DNA of 64,000 bases from Bacillus sp. S/N-304-OC-R1 (GTDB taxonomy: Bacteria > Bacillota > Bacilli > Bacillales > Cytobacillaceae). The notes under the pieces were generated by a model. The model was not told the DNA's origin and ran no database searches. It saw only the letters and a program-made list of their open reading frames with translations. Below, in pieces: positions 9,241-18,419 of this stretch. Location of the stretch: assembly GCF_019749375.1 (NCBI RefSeq), contig NZ_JACWFE010000001.1:558001-622000 (forward strand). Direction: 5' to 3'. The translations under genes were made by a program, and so were the position numbers. Each line of letters opens with the position of its first letter. Position 1 is the stretch's first letter.

Positions 9241-10143
9241 TCACTCGCTGCTTCTATCTTCATTGGCTTCTTCCTCAATAAATTCCTTTATTAATTCGAC
9301 GAAAGCCTGTACTTGCTTAAGCTGAAATGCAGACTCATAACCAAGCAGCCAAGTATCCCTTTTTAATGGAAGATCATGTTCATCTAATAGCGGAACTTTA
9401 AAGATATTCTTTTCAGCTCCATCTAAAGTGATTGCAGGCAATATCGCATATCCAATCCCGTTAAACGTCATTTGTTTGCACGTTTCTATTTGATCCACGA
9501 CAATAGTTCTTTTTGGTGCTGTTTTAAAAGTTCTAAGCCACCAGTCTTGAATCTCCTGGAAATAATTAGAGTCACTTTTAAATTGAATAAATGGTCTGTC
9601 CGTATTTAAAATTTGTTCAGGAGAGGTAATTTCTGTATCAACTAGATATAGCGGATCTTTGAATAGATGAATTTTGATTCCTTTCCAATCAGGTGTTCCG
9701 CGAATAATTCCAATATGTACTTGATCCTCATATAAAGATTTTAAGATTTCACTGCTCCAGCCGGTTAATAATGAAATCTTTGCTTGAGGATAGCGGGTAA
9801 CAAATTTCTTTAACACCTGCGGAAGCCAGTTTTGCCCTACAATGGATGCTACAGCTATCTTTAAGGTTCCATGTACCTCAGCATTCAAAGCATGAATAGA
9901 TTCTCTTACCTTTTCTTCTTTAACTATTACCTCATTGATAAATTTAATTACTAGCTCTCCTGCGGGTGTTAAGGACAATCCCTTTTGTGAACGGACAAAT
10001 AGCTTTTCTCCCCACTCTTTTTCAATCGTCTGCAGACGCTGAGATAACGCTGGCTGAGAAACGAATAATCTCTCTGCAGCCTTTCTCATATTCATTTCCT
10101 GAGCGAGGACTGAAAGAAAGTGAAACTCAGATAGTGATGACAT
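9241..10143 (-). CDS. ccpC: LysR-family regulator CcpC
   Basis: A 300-aa LysR transcription factor. The N-terminal winged HTH is at residues 5-63 (NMRKAAERLFVSQPALSQRLQTIE), followed by the substrate-binding domain. It is collinear with B. subtilis CcpC (YkuM), sharing WSSEILKSLYEDQVHIGIIRG and DQIETCKQM. CcpC represses citB and citZ and responds to citrate. GGAGTGAG precedes ATG 10143. The place near darB and ykuJ is conserved, though here an MFS gene separates it from darB. Confidence 0.93.
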   Translation of the reverse strand: MSSLSEFHFLSVLAQEMNMRKAAERLFVSQPALSQRLQTIEKEWGEKLFVRSQKGLSLTPAGELVIKFINEVIVKEEKVRESIHALNAEVHGTLKIAVASIVGQNWLPQVLKKFVTRYPQAKISLLTGWSSEILKSLYEDQVHIGIIRGTPDWKGIKIHLFKDPLYLVDTEITSPEQILNTDRPFIQFKSDSNYFQEIQDWWLRTFKTAPKRTIVVDQIETCKQMTFNGIGYAILPAITLDGAEKNIFKVPLLDEHDLPLKRDTWLLGYESAFQLKQVQAFVELIKEFIEEEANEDRSSE

Positions 10144-10261
10144 ATACTCACTCCGTTCTTTTTCTTTTACTATAACTTAAAAACTTTAAAGTTTCATTTT
10201 AAGAGAAATAATATTTTTAAAAAAAGCTGTGTTCTCAAACAAAGTTGTTTTAAGAAAAGAT

Positions 10262-10400
10262 AGTGAACTGTTCCTTTCCGCTACAGGCACGCAGCGATCG
10301 CGGGGAGGAAGTCGAGCCTTCTCGCTGTACCGTCTGCGGGGTCTCGACCTTTCCTCTACATCCCGCAGGAGTCAAGTGCCTTCCGCTTCAATCCACTCTG
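10262..10400. repeat. GC-rich Bacillaceae dispersed repeat (imperfect palindrome)
   Basis: About 140 bp of GC-rich sequence in an AT-rich gap. It begins with TTTCCGCTACAGGCAC and ends with GTGCCTTCCGCTTCAAT. Inside, GTCGAG and CTCGAC, and GGAAG and CTTTCC, can pair around the centre. This pattern (TTCCGCT..GGCAC / CTGCGGGGTCTC / CCCGCAGGAGTC / GTGCCTTCCGCT) recurs in intergenic regions of many Bacillaceae from memory. Its function is unknown. A 62-codon frame across it is not credible as a gene. Confidence 0.7.
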
Positions 10401-10449
10401 TGCTTTTAATATTGTAAAAAGGCAATAATCTTTTAGAAAAGAACCTAAC

Positions 10450-10479
10450 TAAAAAGACTCTGCTATATTATGCAGAGTC
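10450..10479 (-). terminator. Terminator of the MFS gene at 10468
   Basis: Minus strand: arms GACTCTGC and GCAGAGTC followed by TTTTTAG. It overlaps the last codons. Confidence 0.78.
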
Positions 10480-11982
10480 CGAGTCTTTCTTTGGTAGAAA
10501 AATAATAAGAATAAAGCTAAGTACTGCAAATATTAGTACAGTGTAATACACAGATTGCAACGAAAAGCTTAATCCATCTTGCAGCAATGCTTTCACTCCG
10601 CCAGCAAGCTTATTTCTTTCTTCTTCTTTCAAGAGTATATTTGTTGAATCAACCGTCAGATTTTTAGTAGCTTGACCTTTTTCATGGAAATAATACATGA
10701 TGCGATTGTTTAATATTCCGCCAAGCAACGCAGCCCCAATGGTATTTCCTAAATTCCTCATGAACATATTTGATGCAGTAGCAATTCCCCGTTGATTCCA
10801 GCTAACTGTACTTTGGATCGAAACTATAAAGCTTGTTAATGTTAACCCCATCCCAACTCCAACAAGAAAAGAGCCGCAAGAAGCCCAAAGCGGTCCCGCA
10901 TCTGGAGAAAGTGTTGCAAATACAATACTTCCTAGGATAAGGGATACACCTCCGAGAATGGATGTACTTCTAAATCCAATTTTCAGCAAAAGACGGCCGG
11001 CAGACCATGATGCAATTGGCCAGCCTATTGACATAGTGGTTAGTGTAAACCCAGCAACAATTGGAGACCTCTCCATGACGCCTTGAACGAATGCCGGTAG
11101 AAAACTGGATATTCCTATTAGTATTACTCCAGTCGTTAAGGAAGCTAAATTTGCAATCAATATTGAGCGCACCTTCCATATGTTAAAAGGCATCATCGGC
11201 TCTGGTGCTCTTCTTTCCTGAAGAACAAAAAATAAAAACGCAACAATACTTACTGTCAATAAACCTATTGTATTAGGAGAAGACCAAGACCAATTCGTAC
11301 CTCCTTCAACTAATACAATCATTAAACTCGAAATAGCTGCTGTTAGTAAGACAGCACCTAAATAATCAATCTCTGGCTTTTTCTTTTCAATGTCTTCATG
11401 AAGGAACTTTCCAATCCCGATAATGGCCATAATTCCCAATGGGATGTTGATCCAGAAAACATAGTGCCAGCTAACGTATTCGACTAATAGTCCCCCAATA
11501 GCTGGTCCCATAACAGCAGAGATACCCCAAACACTTGAAAGATATCCTTGTATTTTAGCTCTTTCTTCCTTAGTATAAATATCTCCAACGATTGTTGTTG
11601 CAATGGGCATGACCGCACCAGCACCAAACCCTTGGATTAATCTAAAGATGATTAGCATCGTCATCGTTTCAGCAAATCCGCATAGTATTGAACCAATTAA
11701 AAAGATAATGATACCGGTAATTATGATCGGCTTTCTTCCAAATAAATCTGAAAGCTTTCCATAAATGAGTACTGTTACTGTATTCATAAGCAAATAAGCA
11801 GAAAACACCCAGCTATATAAAGAAAATCCTCCTAAATCCCCAACAATTGCTGGCATCGCTGTCGATACAATTGTCGCTTCAATCGCTCCCATAAACATGG
11901 CAAGCATGACGGAAGCTAATACTAAAGGTCTCTTTGTTTGTTTTTTCTCATGTATTAATGATTTCTCCATAACCTGTCCCAA
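10468..11982 (-). CDS. DHA2-family MFS multidrug exporter (EmrB/QacA type)
   Basis: A 504-aa membrane protein with about 14 transmembrane helices. The MFS motif A is YGKLSDLFGRKP and motif C is WGISAVMGPAIGG, typical of drug:H+ antiporters of the EmrB/QacA group. The large loop before the last helix (residues about 430-470) is also usual. The substrate is unknown. Start taken as TTG 11982 with GGGGGAG close upstream; an internal ATG four codons later is possible. The gene interrupts the conserved ccpC-darB neighbourhood, so it is probably a lineage-specific insertion. Confidence 0.88.
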   Translation of the reverse strand: MGQVMEKSLIHEKKQTKRPLVLASVMLAMFMGAIEATIVSTAMPAIVGDLGGFSLYSWVFSAYLLMNTVTVLIYGKLSDLFGRKPIIITGIIIFLIGSILCGFAETMTMLIIFRLIQGFGAGAVMPIATTIVGDIYTKEERAKIQGYLSSVWGISAVMGPAIGGLLVEYVSWHYVFWINIPLGIMAIIGIGKFLHEDIEKKKPEIDYLGAVLLTAAISSLMIVLVEGGTNWSWSSPNTIGLLTVSIVAFLFFVLQERRAPEPMMPFNIWKVRSILIANLASLTTGVILIGISSFLPAFVQGVMERSPIVAGFTLTTMSIGWPIASWSAGRLLLKIGFRSTSILGGVSLILGSIVFATLSPDAGPLWASCGSFLVGVGMGLTLTSFIVSIQSTVSWNQRGIATASNMFMRNLGNTIGAALLGGILNNRIMYYFHEKGQATKNLTVDSTNILLKEEERNKLAGGVKALLQDGLSFSLQSVYYTVLIFAVLSFILIIFLPKKDSDSA

Positions 11983-12032
11983 TCATTCTCCCCCTTAGCT
12001 CCCTCTTGATTATCATTAAAAAATATAGCATA

Positions 12033-12059
12033 AAAGAAACAAGCTCCCAAGCTGGGAGC
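12033..12059 (-). terminator. Terminator of darB
   Basis: Minus strand: GCTCCCAGCTTGGGAGC followed by TTGTTTCTTTT. Confidence 0.85.
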
Positions 12060-12060
12060 A

Positions 12061-12507
12061 CTAATTTTTATTACCTTTACGAATATGCTTGTTCAGCTCA
12101 ATTAAAACTGTTCTTCGAGTAAATATTCCTTCAAAATAGCCTTCTTCATTTTCTATGCACAAAAATGGATTGTCAATTAGCAAGGCGACTGAATCCCGAA
12201 TAGAAGCATTAATATTTAATCTGGGTATTTTTCGATTCATTACTTCTTCGACACGTTTTTTTTCTAACTGTTCAAATTCAATTCGTTCAAGGCCTAGAAT
12301 AGAGTCCATAATTAACGGGGTACTTATTAAGCCATGAAGTTTATAATACGGATCAAGCACAGGAATAGCAGTATAGCCGCTTTTTGTTAATACTAAAAGT
12401 GCATGTTCCAAATTATTGCCAATTTGAACATGAGCTACCCGTTCTGAAGGTATCATAAAGTTACGGATATTCTTTTCTAAAAATTCCCCGCTGTGAAGAC
12501 TTATCAT
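12061..12507 (-). CDS. darB: c-di-AMP-binding CBS protein DarB
   Basis: A 148-aa protein of two CBS domains (about residues 15-70 and 82-140), clearly the ortholog of B. subtilis DarB (YkuL/CbpB), with MISLHSGEF at the start and EGIFTRRTVLIELNKHI at the end. In B. subtilis the free protein stimulates the (p)ppGpp synthetase Rel and pyruvate carboxylase, and c-di-AMP binding releases it. With ktrC, this gives two c-di-AMP receptors in the window. Confidence 0.92.
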   Translation of the reverse strand: MISLHSGEFLEKNIRNFMIPSERVAHVQIGNNLEHALLVLTKSGYTAIPVLDPYYKLHGLISTPLIMDSILGLERIEFEQLEKKRVEEVMNRKIPRLNINASIRDSVALLIDNPFLCIENEEGYFEGIFTRRTVLIELNKHIRKGNKN

Positions 12508-12611
12508 CGCCGAAACTCCTCAAAAAAAATTATTATTATTTATCTATTTTTAGTTTAACACAGTTTTGGTTTAGTTGCTCCTATAAAGTACCATTAACAA
12601 CTAATGCCTTT

Positions 12612-12755
12612 TCAACCTTTGCTCGTATGAATATCCTTAACCTCATATTGGCAGTGAATACATGTATAAATAACATTCTGATTGGATTGTGCTGTAAGAA
12701 CCGAGCTTATCTCCGTCTCTGTTAAACATTTCGGACACTTTACTGTAGGAAGCAT
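12612..12755 (-). CDS. YkzF-like small zinc-ribbon protein
   Basis: A 47-aa frame starting at ATG 12755 with GAGGTGAG upstream. It contains two CxxC pairs (CPKC at 7-10 and CIHC at 32-35), a minimal zinc ribbon. It lies between darB and ykuJ, where B. subtilis has ykzF, so it is probably the ortholog; I cannot check the identity. B. subtilis ykuK, normally between ykuJ and ykzF, is absent. Confidence 0.72.
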   Translation of the reverse strand: MLPTVKCPKCLTETEISSVLTAQSNQNVIYTCIHCQYEVKDIHTSKG

Positions 12756-12808
12756 CTTTTCTCACCTCTATCATATAGGGTGATCTAAATGGCAACAAAC
12801 CATGACAG

Positions 12809-12840
12809 AAAAAAGGAACCAATCCGGTCCCTTTTTTCTG
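12809..12840 (-). terminator. Terminator of ykuJ
   Basis: Minus strand: arms AAAAAAGGGACC and GGTTCCTTTTTT around five bases. Confidence 0.85.
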
Positions 12841-12845
12841 TTTTT

Positions 12846-13082
12846 TTATTGAATTAAGTCAAAAATTTCAATCGTGATCATATCAATATTATCAAATTGA
12901 TATCTTTTTGGTTTTTCCTTATCATTATAGACTTCCAGCTCAAACATTTCACTTTTCGGCTGGTAAGTAACCTGACATTTTCTTTCGCCATTTACCTCGA
13001 AAAACCGTTGCATTGGTTCTCCGCCTGTAGATTGTTCCTGTAAATTTTTTAAACGAGTTAATATCCCTTGAAGCTGTGACAT
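12846..13082 (-). CDS. ykuJ: YkuJ family protein
   Basis: A 78-aa soluble protein collinear with B. subtilis YkuJ (79 aa), including GEPMQRFFEVNGERKC and the ending ITIEIFDLIQ. The fold is known but not the function. GGAGAGGGAGC precedes ATG. Position next to ykzF/darB matches B. subtilis. Confidence 0.88.
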   Translation of the reverse strand: MSQLQGILTRLKNLQEQSTGGEPMQRFFEVNGERKCQVTYQPKSEMFELEVYNDKEKPKRYQFDNIDMITIEIFDLIQ

Positions 13083-13394
13083 GCTCCCTCTCCTTTCAAA
13101 AACCTTAACTGTTACATTTAGGTTTCTCTTTTGGCATGTTTCTATCCTTATTGAATAAATTCGGAAAATTCAGGTCGTACACCTTTCATACCAATATTAA
13201 CAGCATAAATTAATAACGCCCTATTGTACAAGAAAAAAATATTGATTTTCCCTATTTTTATTTCTGGAAAATGATTCAAAAGGAATGGATACTGCCAATA
13301 ATACGAGAATCAAATCAGCTTATCTGAAGTGAAAAATATTGAAAGTCACTGATGTTTTCCCTAATATATAGATATTGAAAGTGAGGGATACGCT
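13083..13394. other. Intergenic region between ykuJ and the glutaredoxin gene
   Basis: Divergent promoter region of about 310 bp. The only clear element is the promoter listed at 13339-13367; otherwise nothing is recognised. Confidence 0.5.
13339..13367 (+). promoter_or_regulatory. SigA-type promoter of the glutaredoxin gene
   Basis: TTGAAA and TAATAT are separated by 17 bases, 28 bases ahead of the TTG start codon. Confidence 0.6.
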
Positions 13395-13634
13395 TTGAAA
13401 GAGATTATTATTTACACACAGCCAGATTGCCCGCCATGCGAAATCACAAAAAAATTCTTAACTGAATATGGCTTTTCTTTTACAGCAAAGGATATTAAAA
13501 AAGATCAAAAGGCAAGAAATGATTTAATTAATAAATACAAATCATTCTCAACACCAACTATTGTGATTGGAGAAGAGATTATTACAGGATTCAATATCGA
13601 GAAATTAAAGGAGATCCTAAATATTACAGAATAA
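13395..13634 (+). CDS. Glutaredoxin-like protein
   Basis: A 79-aa small thioredoxin-fold protein. The redox site is CPPC (residues 12-15, DCPPCEITKKFL) and the cis-Pro is in STPTIVIGEEIITGF, the layout of NrdH/glutaredoxin proteins. No signal peptide, so cytosolic. Start is TTG 13395 with GAGGG 7 bases upstream and a sigma-A-like promoter before it. The partner protein is unknown. Confidence 0.85.
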   Translation: MKEIIIYTQPDCPPCEITKKFLTEYGFSFTAKDIKKDQKARNDLINKYKSFSTPTIVIGEEIITGFNIEKLKEILNITE

Positions 13635-13637
13635 AAC

Positions 13638-14297
13638 CTATTGATACTTGATCTTTCCTGAGGTGCAAAATCCATATTTAATTAATGTTTGTAAGGGACT
13701 CATGCATAAACCTATAGTAAGAGAAGACTGAACTATTTTTTCTCTATACATGTTTTCATTATTTATTGCCAATGCAGATGAGTCCTGTTCTTTCTCATTT
13801 TGATTTACGATTTCCGAGGGGATATTATCATATAAAAATTCAGCTATTTTCCAAGTTCCCTCTTCATTTGAAAGGAGCACCCCTTCGTAATGACTCTCGT
13901 AGGAAACAGGACCTTCATCTGTCTTGGGGAAATATTCAAACAAATAAATTTTGTTTTGCTGCCATACAGACTTTGTCTCATCTGAGTAAGTAAAAAATGG
14001 TATATAATATATAGGAAAATCAGTTCCGCATGTAATAAATTGGCCATTCTCCGATATAAGATTTTCTTCTAAAAAAAGTTTTTTTGCACTAGTCGTGAAA
14101 TATGGGGATAGAATTTTATCAATTTCTTCGATCGTTCTGAATTTCTCACTTAACGAAAATTGTGCTTGAAATGCTGACTGAGAGAATGCAATAACCTTTT
14201 CATGATCTGATAAATTATTTTCTGCTCTCGTTAATGTTGGGTATGAAAAAGCTAGAGCTGCCACTATTAGCAATATTTTTTGATAGAACCTTTTCAT
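13638..14297 (-). CDS. Putative secreted protein of unknown function (DUF3993-like)
   Basis: A 219-aa protein with a signal peptide (KRFYQKILLIVAALAFSYPTLTRA) and likely cleavage after TRA. The mature part contains many aromatic residues and a central region resembling DUF3993 proteins of Bacillus; this assignment is tentative. Two cysteines lie in the last 30 residues (LCMSPL and GFCTSG), which could form a disulfide outside the cell. It stands upstream of nothing obvious and ends four bases from the convergent glutaredoxin gene. Confidence 0.6.
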   Translation of the reverse strand: MKRFYQKILLIVAALAFSYPTLTRAENNLSDHEKVIAFSQSAFQAQFSLSEKFRTIEEIDKILSPYFTTSAKKLFLEENLISENGQFITCGTDFPIYYIPFFTYSDETKSVWQQNKIYLFEYFPKTDEGPVSYESHYEGVLLSNEEGTWKIAEFLYDNIPSEIVNQNEKEQDSSALAINNENMYREKIVQSSLTIGLCMSPLQTLIKYGFCTSGKIKYQ

Positions 14298-14495
14298 TTC
14301 ATCATCCCCTTCTTTTCTTAATAATTCTCATTTTATCAACAAACAAAGGGTCAGAAAGATATTATTGTTCGTAAAATAACTGCACTTTCTGACAGAATTA
14401 AGCGTATATAACCTAAATACCCGGTATTTTGACAAAAAATGCTGACGAGAAGTAAAACTATTAAAAATTTTTAAGTAATATTAATGGATAAATAA

Positions 14496-14520
14496 AAAAG
14501 ACCTAAATAGGTCTTTTTTA
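14496..14520. terminator. Terminator of ykuI
   Basis: Arms AAAAAAGACCTA and TAGGTCTTTTTT, overlapping the ykuI stop. Confidence 0.8.
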
Positions 14521-15735
14521 TAGCAGTCCCTCATGTTCATATAGAAAGTCATAGGAAAGATCTATAAAGATATAATCAACATTGTTAAGAGGAAAGGAGA
14601 AAGTACGAATGGTTTCTCCGGTTTCCATATCTCGATATAAATCCGAAAGAATGCCCTTCTTTTCTTTCCTCATTTTCATGATATTTTCAAAAAAATACGG
14701 CCGCCAGCTCCAGTTTTTATGTAAATATTCAGGCTGAAGTGACCAACTATTGTCAGCTTTAAAAATATTTGCCGATTTCTGAACTCCATCTTCATTACAA
14801 ACATATAGCCTGAAAGCAACATCATTTAAATATGATGAAAGCTCTTTAATTAAATCTTCATATTGAAGCATTTTACGATTTTTCGTCTGCAAAAATTGAT
14901 TAAGGCGCTCATTAAACTTCTCTGTTACGCTATACAATTTCTCTAGCTTTTTCTTTTCATACGCAATAAACTCATGCCATTTTTCCCCAAGCTTGTCCTT
15001 TTGAATACTCCGGTCTACAAATTCTTCAGAAGGCTTGTGTAGATAATAGCCCTGATAATATCTTCCTCCATTTCTCCAGGCAAATTGAAGCTGATAAACC
15101 ATTTCAATATTTTTAAATAACAGAGTAGCTCCAATTTTTCGGGCTAATAAAGAAATAGAGAGTAGGATATCATGTAGAACATGAGCAGAAGCTGTTGACC
15201 GAAGCTCATTTAAATCCACCTTTAAAATATTAGGTGCTATTTGACCAATTCGGTCTAAATGGCTTCTTTCATTTCCCATATTATCAATTGCAATTTTAAT
15301 TCCATATGTCCTAATATAATTTAGTAAATGATCTAAATGCTCAACATCACCTTTATAAATTCGTTCAGTCGACTCTAAAACGATTCGGTTTAGTTGAATT
15401 CCTTTCTCCTTGTATTCAAAAAGAAGTGATAAAAAGGTTTCAGCATCATCATACATTAATAGATCTGCATCTTTATTAATAAATAAGAGAACATCCTCTT
15501 CTAATGAAAGCGCCTTCTCAAGTGCCTTCCTTAAAACAGTGTGATCAATTTCCAGCCTATATTCTTCAGGGATGCTTTCATCAAGAAATATAGGTCCCAA
15601 GCTTTCGATTTTTTCGCCATTTTTATACCTTCCTAATACTTCATAGCCAATAACTCTGTGTTCATCCGCACTAAAAATCGGCTGAAAATATGGAAAGACA
15701 TTATTTAAATTAGTTAATATTTCCAGGGCATCCAT
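14518..15735 (-). CDS. ykuI: EAL-domain c-di-GMP protein YkuI
   Basis: A 405-aa protein with an EAL domain (about residues 1-250) and the YkuI C-terminal PAS-like domain (about 270-400). It is collinear with B. subtilis YkuI through to the end YEHEGLL. The signature reads EVLGR instead of EALLR. B. subtilis YkuI binds c-di-GMP but has little measured hydrolysis, so a receptor role is possible. ATG 15735 is chosen (GGAGCG upstream; matches the YkuI N-terminus) over TTG 15750. It is the second c-di-GMP protein in the window. Confidence 0.9.
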   Translation of the reverse strand: MDALEILTNLNNVFPYFQPIFSADEHRVIGYEVLGRYKNGEKIESLGPIFLDESIPEEYRLEIDHTVLRKALEKALSLEEDVLLFINKDADLLMYDDAETFLSLLFEYKEKGIQLNRIVLESTERIYKGDVEHLDHLLNYIRTYGIKIAIDNMGNERSHLDRIGQIAPNILKVDLNELRSTASAHVLHDILLSISLLARKIGATLLFKNIEMVYQLQFAWRNGGRYYQGYYLHKPSEEFVDRSIQKDKLGEKWHEFIAYEKKKLEKLYSVTEKFNERLNQFLQTKNRKMLQYEDLIKELSSYLNDVAFRLYVCNEDGVQKSANIFKADNSWSLQPEYLHKNWSWRPYFFENIMKMRKEKKGILSDLYRDMETGETIRTFSFPLNNVDYIFIDLSYDFLYEHEGLL

Positions 15736-15780
15736 TTTTATACGCTCCAAATCAATTATTAAAACTCTTCATACTGAATA

Positions 15781-15817
15781 ACAAAATACCGATAAAAATA
15801 TCGGTATTTTGTTTTTA
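15781..15817. terminator. Terminator downstream of aspA
   Basis: Perfect arms ACAAAATACCGATA and TATCGGTATTTTGT with a short loop, T-rich on both sides. Confidence 0.85.
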
Positions 15818-15844
15818 ATTAGATTTATTATATTGGCGAAAAAC

Positions 15845-17260
15845 TTACTTATCAAGTAAAGAAGCTCCTGAAATTCCCGGCTTTGTCATTTCATACGGAT
15901 CAAGAATTAAATCAAGCTCTTCTTCTGATAACACATCATATAACAAACATAATTCACGAATTGACTTACCATTAATAATCGATTCTCTAGCAATTTCAGA
16001 AGCGACATTATATCCGATATGCGGATTAACAGCTGTTAGTAAGCCTACACTTTTTTCTACGTATTCTTTTAGACGGTCCACATTTGCAGTTATTCCTGAT
16101 ACACAGAAGTCTGTAAATACACGGAAACCATTATTCATAATAGAAATAGATTGAAGCAAGTTGAATAATAACACAGGTTCCATTACATTTAGTTCAAATT
16201 GTCCAGCTTCAGAAGCAAGAGAAATTGTCGTGTCGTTACCGATAACCTGGAAAGCAATTTGATTAATAACTTCCGGCATTACCGGATTCACTTTTCCTGG
16301 CATAATAGATGAACCAGGCTGACGTGACGGTAAATTAATCTCATATAAGCCTGCTCTTGGCCCTGATGCCATTAATCGAAGATCATTAGCGATCTTAGAC
16401 ATATTTACCATACAAATTTTTAATGTTGCTGATACTTCTGTGTATGCATCTGTATTTTGTGTAGCGTCAACAAGATTGCTGGCTGGAACAACAGGAATAC
16501 CAGATATTTCGGCAATATTCTGCACTACCTTCTCAATATAAAGCGGGTCTGCATTTAACCCCGTTCCAACGGCAGTTGCCCCCATATTTACTTCTAATAA
16601 GTTTTCTTTTGATCTCTCAATCCTTTTTATATCTCTTTCAATAACATTTGTATAAGCTCTGAATTCTTGACCAAGACGAATAGGAACAGCATCCTGCAAA
16701 TGAGTTCTCCCCATTTTAATCACTGAATCAAATTCAATAGCCTTTTCATTAAAGGCATTTTTCATATCATTCATTGTCGTTAATAAAGTTTCCAATGCAC
16801 TATATACAGCAAGATGAATAGCCGTTGGAAACGCATCATTTGTTGATTGAGCCATATTAACATCAATATTTGGGTTCAAGTGGAAATAATCCCCTTTTTC
16901 TTTTCCGAGAATCTCCAATCCCCTGTTTGCAATCACTTCGTTAGTATTCATATTAATAGAAGTTCCAGCTCCCCCTTGGATAGGGTCTACAATAAATTGA
17001 TCATGTAATTTACCGGAAATGATTTCGTCTGCTGCCTGACAGATGGCTTCTGCTTTTCCTTTATATAAACGGCCAATGCTAGAGTTGGCAAGTGCCGCTG
17101 CTTTTTTTACAATGGCCATTGCAATAATAAAATCTTTATTTAATTTATATCCTGTAATAGGAAAATTCTCTACAGCACGAAGAGTTTGTATACCATAGTA
17201 TGCTTCAACTGGTACATGCTTTTCACCTAAAAAATCCTTTTCAACACGATATGTATTCAC
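15845..17260 (-). CDS. aspA: Aspartate ammonia-lyase
   Basis: A 471-aa enzyme of the aspartase/fumarase family that turns aspartate into fumarate and ammonia. The family signature GSSIMPGKVNP is near residue 320, together with SxxDxxF-type TQNTDAYTE, TNDAFPTAIHL and GRTHLQDAVP. The TQNTDAYTEVSA and INMNTNEV segments favour aspartase over fumarase. Start GTG 17260 with AGGAG upstream. It is monocistronic here, with a terminator after it. In B. subtilis the aspartase gene ansB lies elsewhere, with ansA. Confidence 0.93.
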   Translation of the reverse strand: MNTYRVEKDFLGEKHVPVEAYYGIQTLRAVENFPITGYKLNKDFIIAMAIVKKAAALANSSIGRLYKGKAEAICQAADEIISGKLHDQFIVDPIQGGAGTSINMNTNEVIANRGLEILGKEKGDYFHLNPNIDVNMAQSTNDAFPTAIHLAVYSALETLLTTMNDMKNAFNEKAIEFDSVIKMGRTHLQDAVPIRLGQEFRAYTNVIERDIKRIERSKENLLEVNMGATAVGTGLNADPLYIEKVVQNIAEISGIPVVPASNLVDATQNTDAYTEVSATLKICMVNMSKIANDLRLMASGPRAGLYEINLPSRQPGSSIMPGKVNPVMPEVINQIAFQVIGNDTTISLASEAGQFELNVMEPVLLFNLLQSISIMNNGFRVFTDFCVSGITANVDRLKEYVEKSVGLLTAVNPHIGYNVASEIARESIINGKSIRELCLLYDVLSEEELDLILDPYEMTKPGISGASLLDK

Positions 17261-17391
17261 AGTAACATCTCCTAATCATCCGATTCTCATGTTTGAGAAG
17301 CAGAGCTCCCCACGGGTATAGTATACTACTAATTAAAAAGTTTTCCATAAATAGTTTTATCCTTTTAAAATTGTTTGTCCTTAAAAATAAA

Positions 17392-17431
17392 ATAACCAGC
17401 AAGGACAGTCTCTTCTGCCTTTGCTGGTTAT
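17392..17431 (-). terminator. Terminator of fadH
   Basis: Minus strand: arms AACCAGCAAAGG and CCTTGCTGGTT, then ATTTTATT. Confidence 0.8.
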
Positions 17432-17435
17432 AAAA

Positions 17436-18200
17436 TTAAAATGGAAATTGATTGAGCCATTGTCCGCCATCCATTGTAATGCATTCACCGTTAATATAAG
17501 ATGCGTGATCTGAAAGTAAAAAATAGGCTAATTCGGCAATCTCCTCGGGTTTTCCTAGTCTGCCTAATGGCACACTATTAATTGTTCTAACTGCAGCCTC
17601 TTCAGATTCCCACAGCCTTTCTGCTCCTCCTGTCCGTTCAATTGGACCCGGTGCAATTGCATTAACTCTTATTCCATATTTTCTGCCCCATTCTACAGCT
17701 AGTGTCCTTGTCATCGATAACACACCCGCTTTTGCTGCAGCAGAATGAATAACACCAGCTCCTGCGTCCCATGCGTATGTAGCAACCATATTTATAATGC
17801 TGCCTTTAATCCCATTCTCTATCCAATGCTTTCCTATTTCACTTGTGCAGTAAAATGTTCCATTTAAAACAATGTTAATAACTGAATTCCATCCATTTGC
17901 ACTTAGATTTTCAGCCGGACAAATAAAATTACCAGCAGCATTATTAACTAAATAATCAACTTTTCCAAATGCTTGAATCGTTTCTTTCACCATATGTTTT
18001 ACATGCTCTATTTCACGAACATCCATTTGAACTGTCAAAATCTGGCCAGGAAATGTTTCTATTTCTTTCTTTGCTTCCTCCAGCTTATCTAATGTTCTAC
18101 CAGTGATAACAACAAAAGCATTAGCTTCGGCGAAACGCTTCGCCATGTATTTTCCCATACCGCTTGATCCGCCAGTTACAATTACAACTTTATCCTTCAA
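17436..18200 (-). CDS. fadH: 2,4-dienoyl-CoA reductase FadH (SDR family)
   Basis: A 254-aa short-chain dehydrogenase with the NADP motif GGSSGMGK (residues 10-17) and VNNAAGN. It matches B. subtilis FadH (YkuF), which removes double bonds during unsaturated fatty acid breakdown. The usual catalytic YxxxK is not seen; the segment reads HSAAAKAG, which is also the form in this reductase family. The start is TTG 18200 with AAGGAGG upstream. A FadR operator lies 19 bases ahead of the start. B. subtilis fadG, the usual partner, is not here. Confidence 0.9.
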   Translation of the reverse strand: MKDKVVIVTGGSSGMGKYMAKRFAEANAFVVITGRTLDKLEEAKKEIETFPGQILTVQMDVREIEHVKHMVKETIQAFGKVDYLVNNAAGNFICPAENLSANGWNSVINIVLNGTFYCTSEIGKHWIENGIKGSIINMVATYAWDAGAGVIHSAAAKAGVLSMTRTLAVEWGRKYGIRVNAIAPGPIERTGGAERLWESEEAAVRTINSVPLGRLGKPEEIAELAYFLLSDHASYINGECITMDGGQWLNQFPF

Positions 18201-18218
18201 TGTAAACCCTCCTTAAAA

Positions 18219-18235
18219 TGAATGAGCATTCATTC
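18219..18235. promoter_or_regulatory. FadR operator upstream of fadH
   Basis: TGAATGAGCATTCATTC is a near-perfect match to the B. subtilis FadR box TGAATGAMTANTCATTCA. It lies directly before fadH, a known FadR target, so repression relieved by long-chain acyl-CoA is expected. Confidence 0.85.
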
Positions 18236-18419
18236 TTTATTTTATCATTAGTTAATTGAATTTTCTAACACTTTTTATCATATAATCATAGCTAGTGATG
18301 CTAAACTCCTAAATAATCTGGAAATCCATCATTCTCACTTCTTTTTAAGAAAAGAGTTTGTTAGTATTAAAAGGAATTAATGTAATTATGAAAATGAATT
18401 AGATTGGTTGGTTATCCAA

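Noticed and set aside
10229-10417. 62-codon open frame across the GC-rich element
   Set aside because: It follows the repeat, lacks a ribosome site and its protein has no sensible composition.
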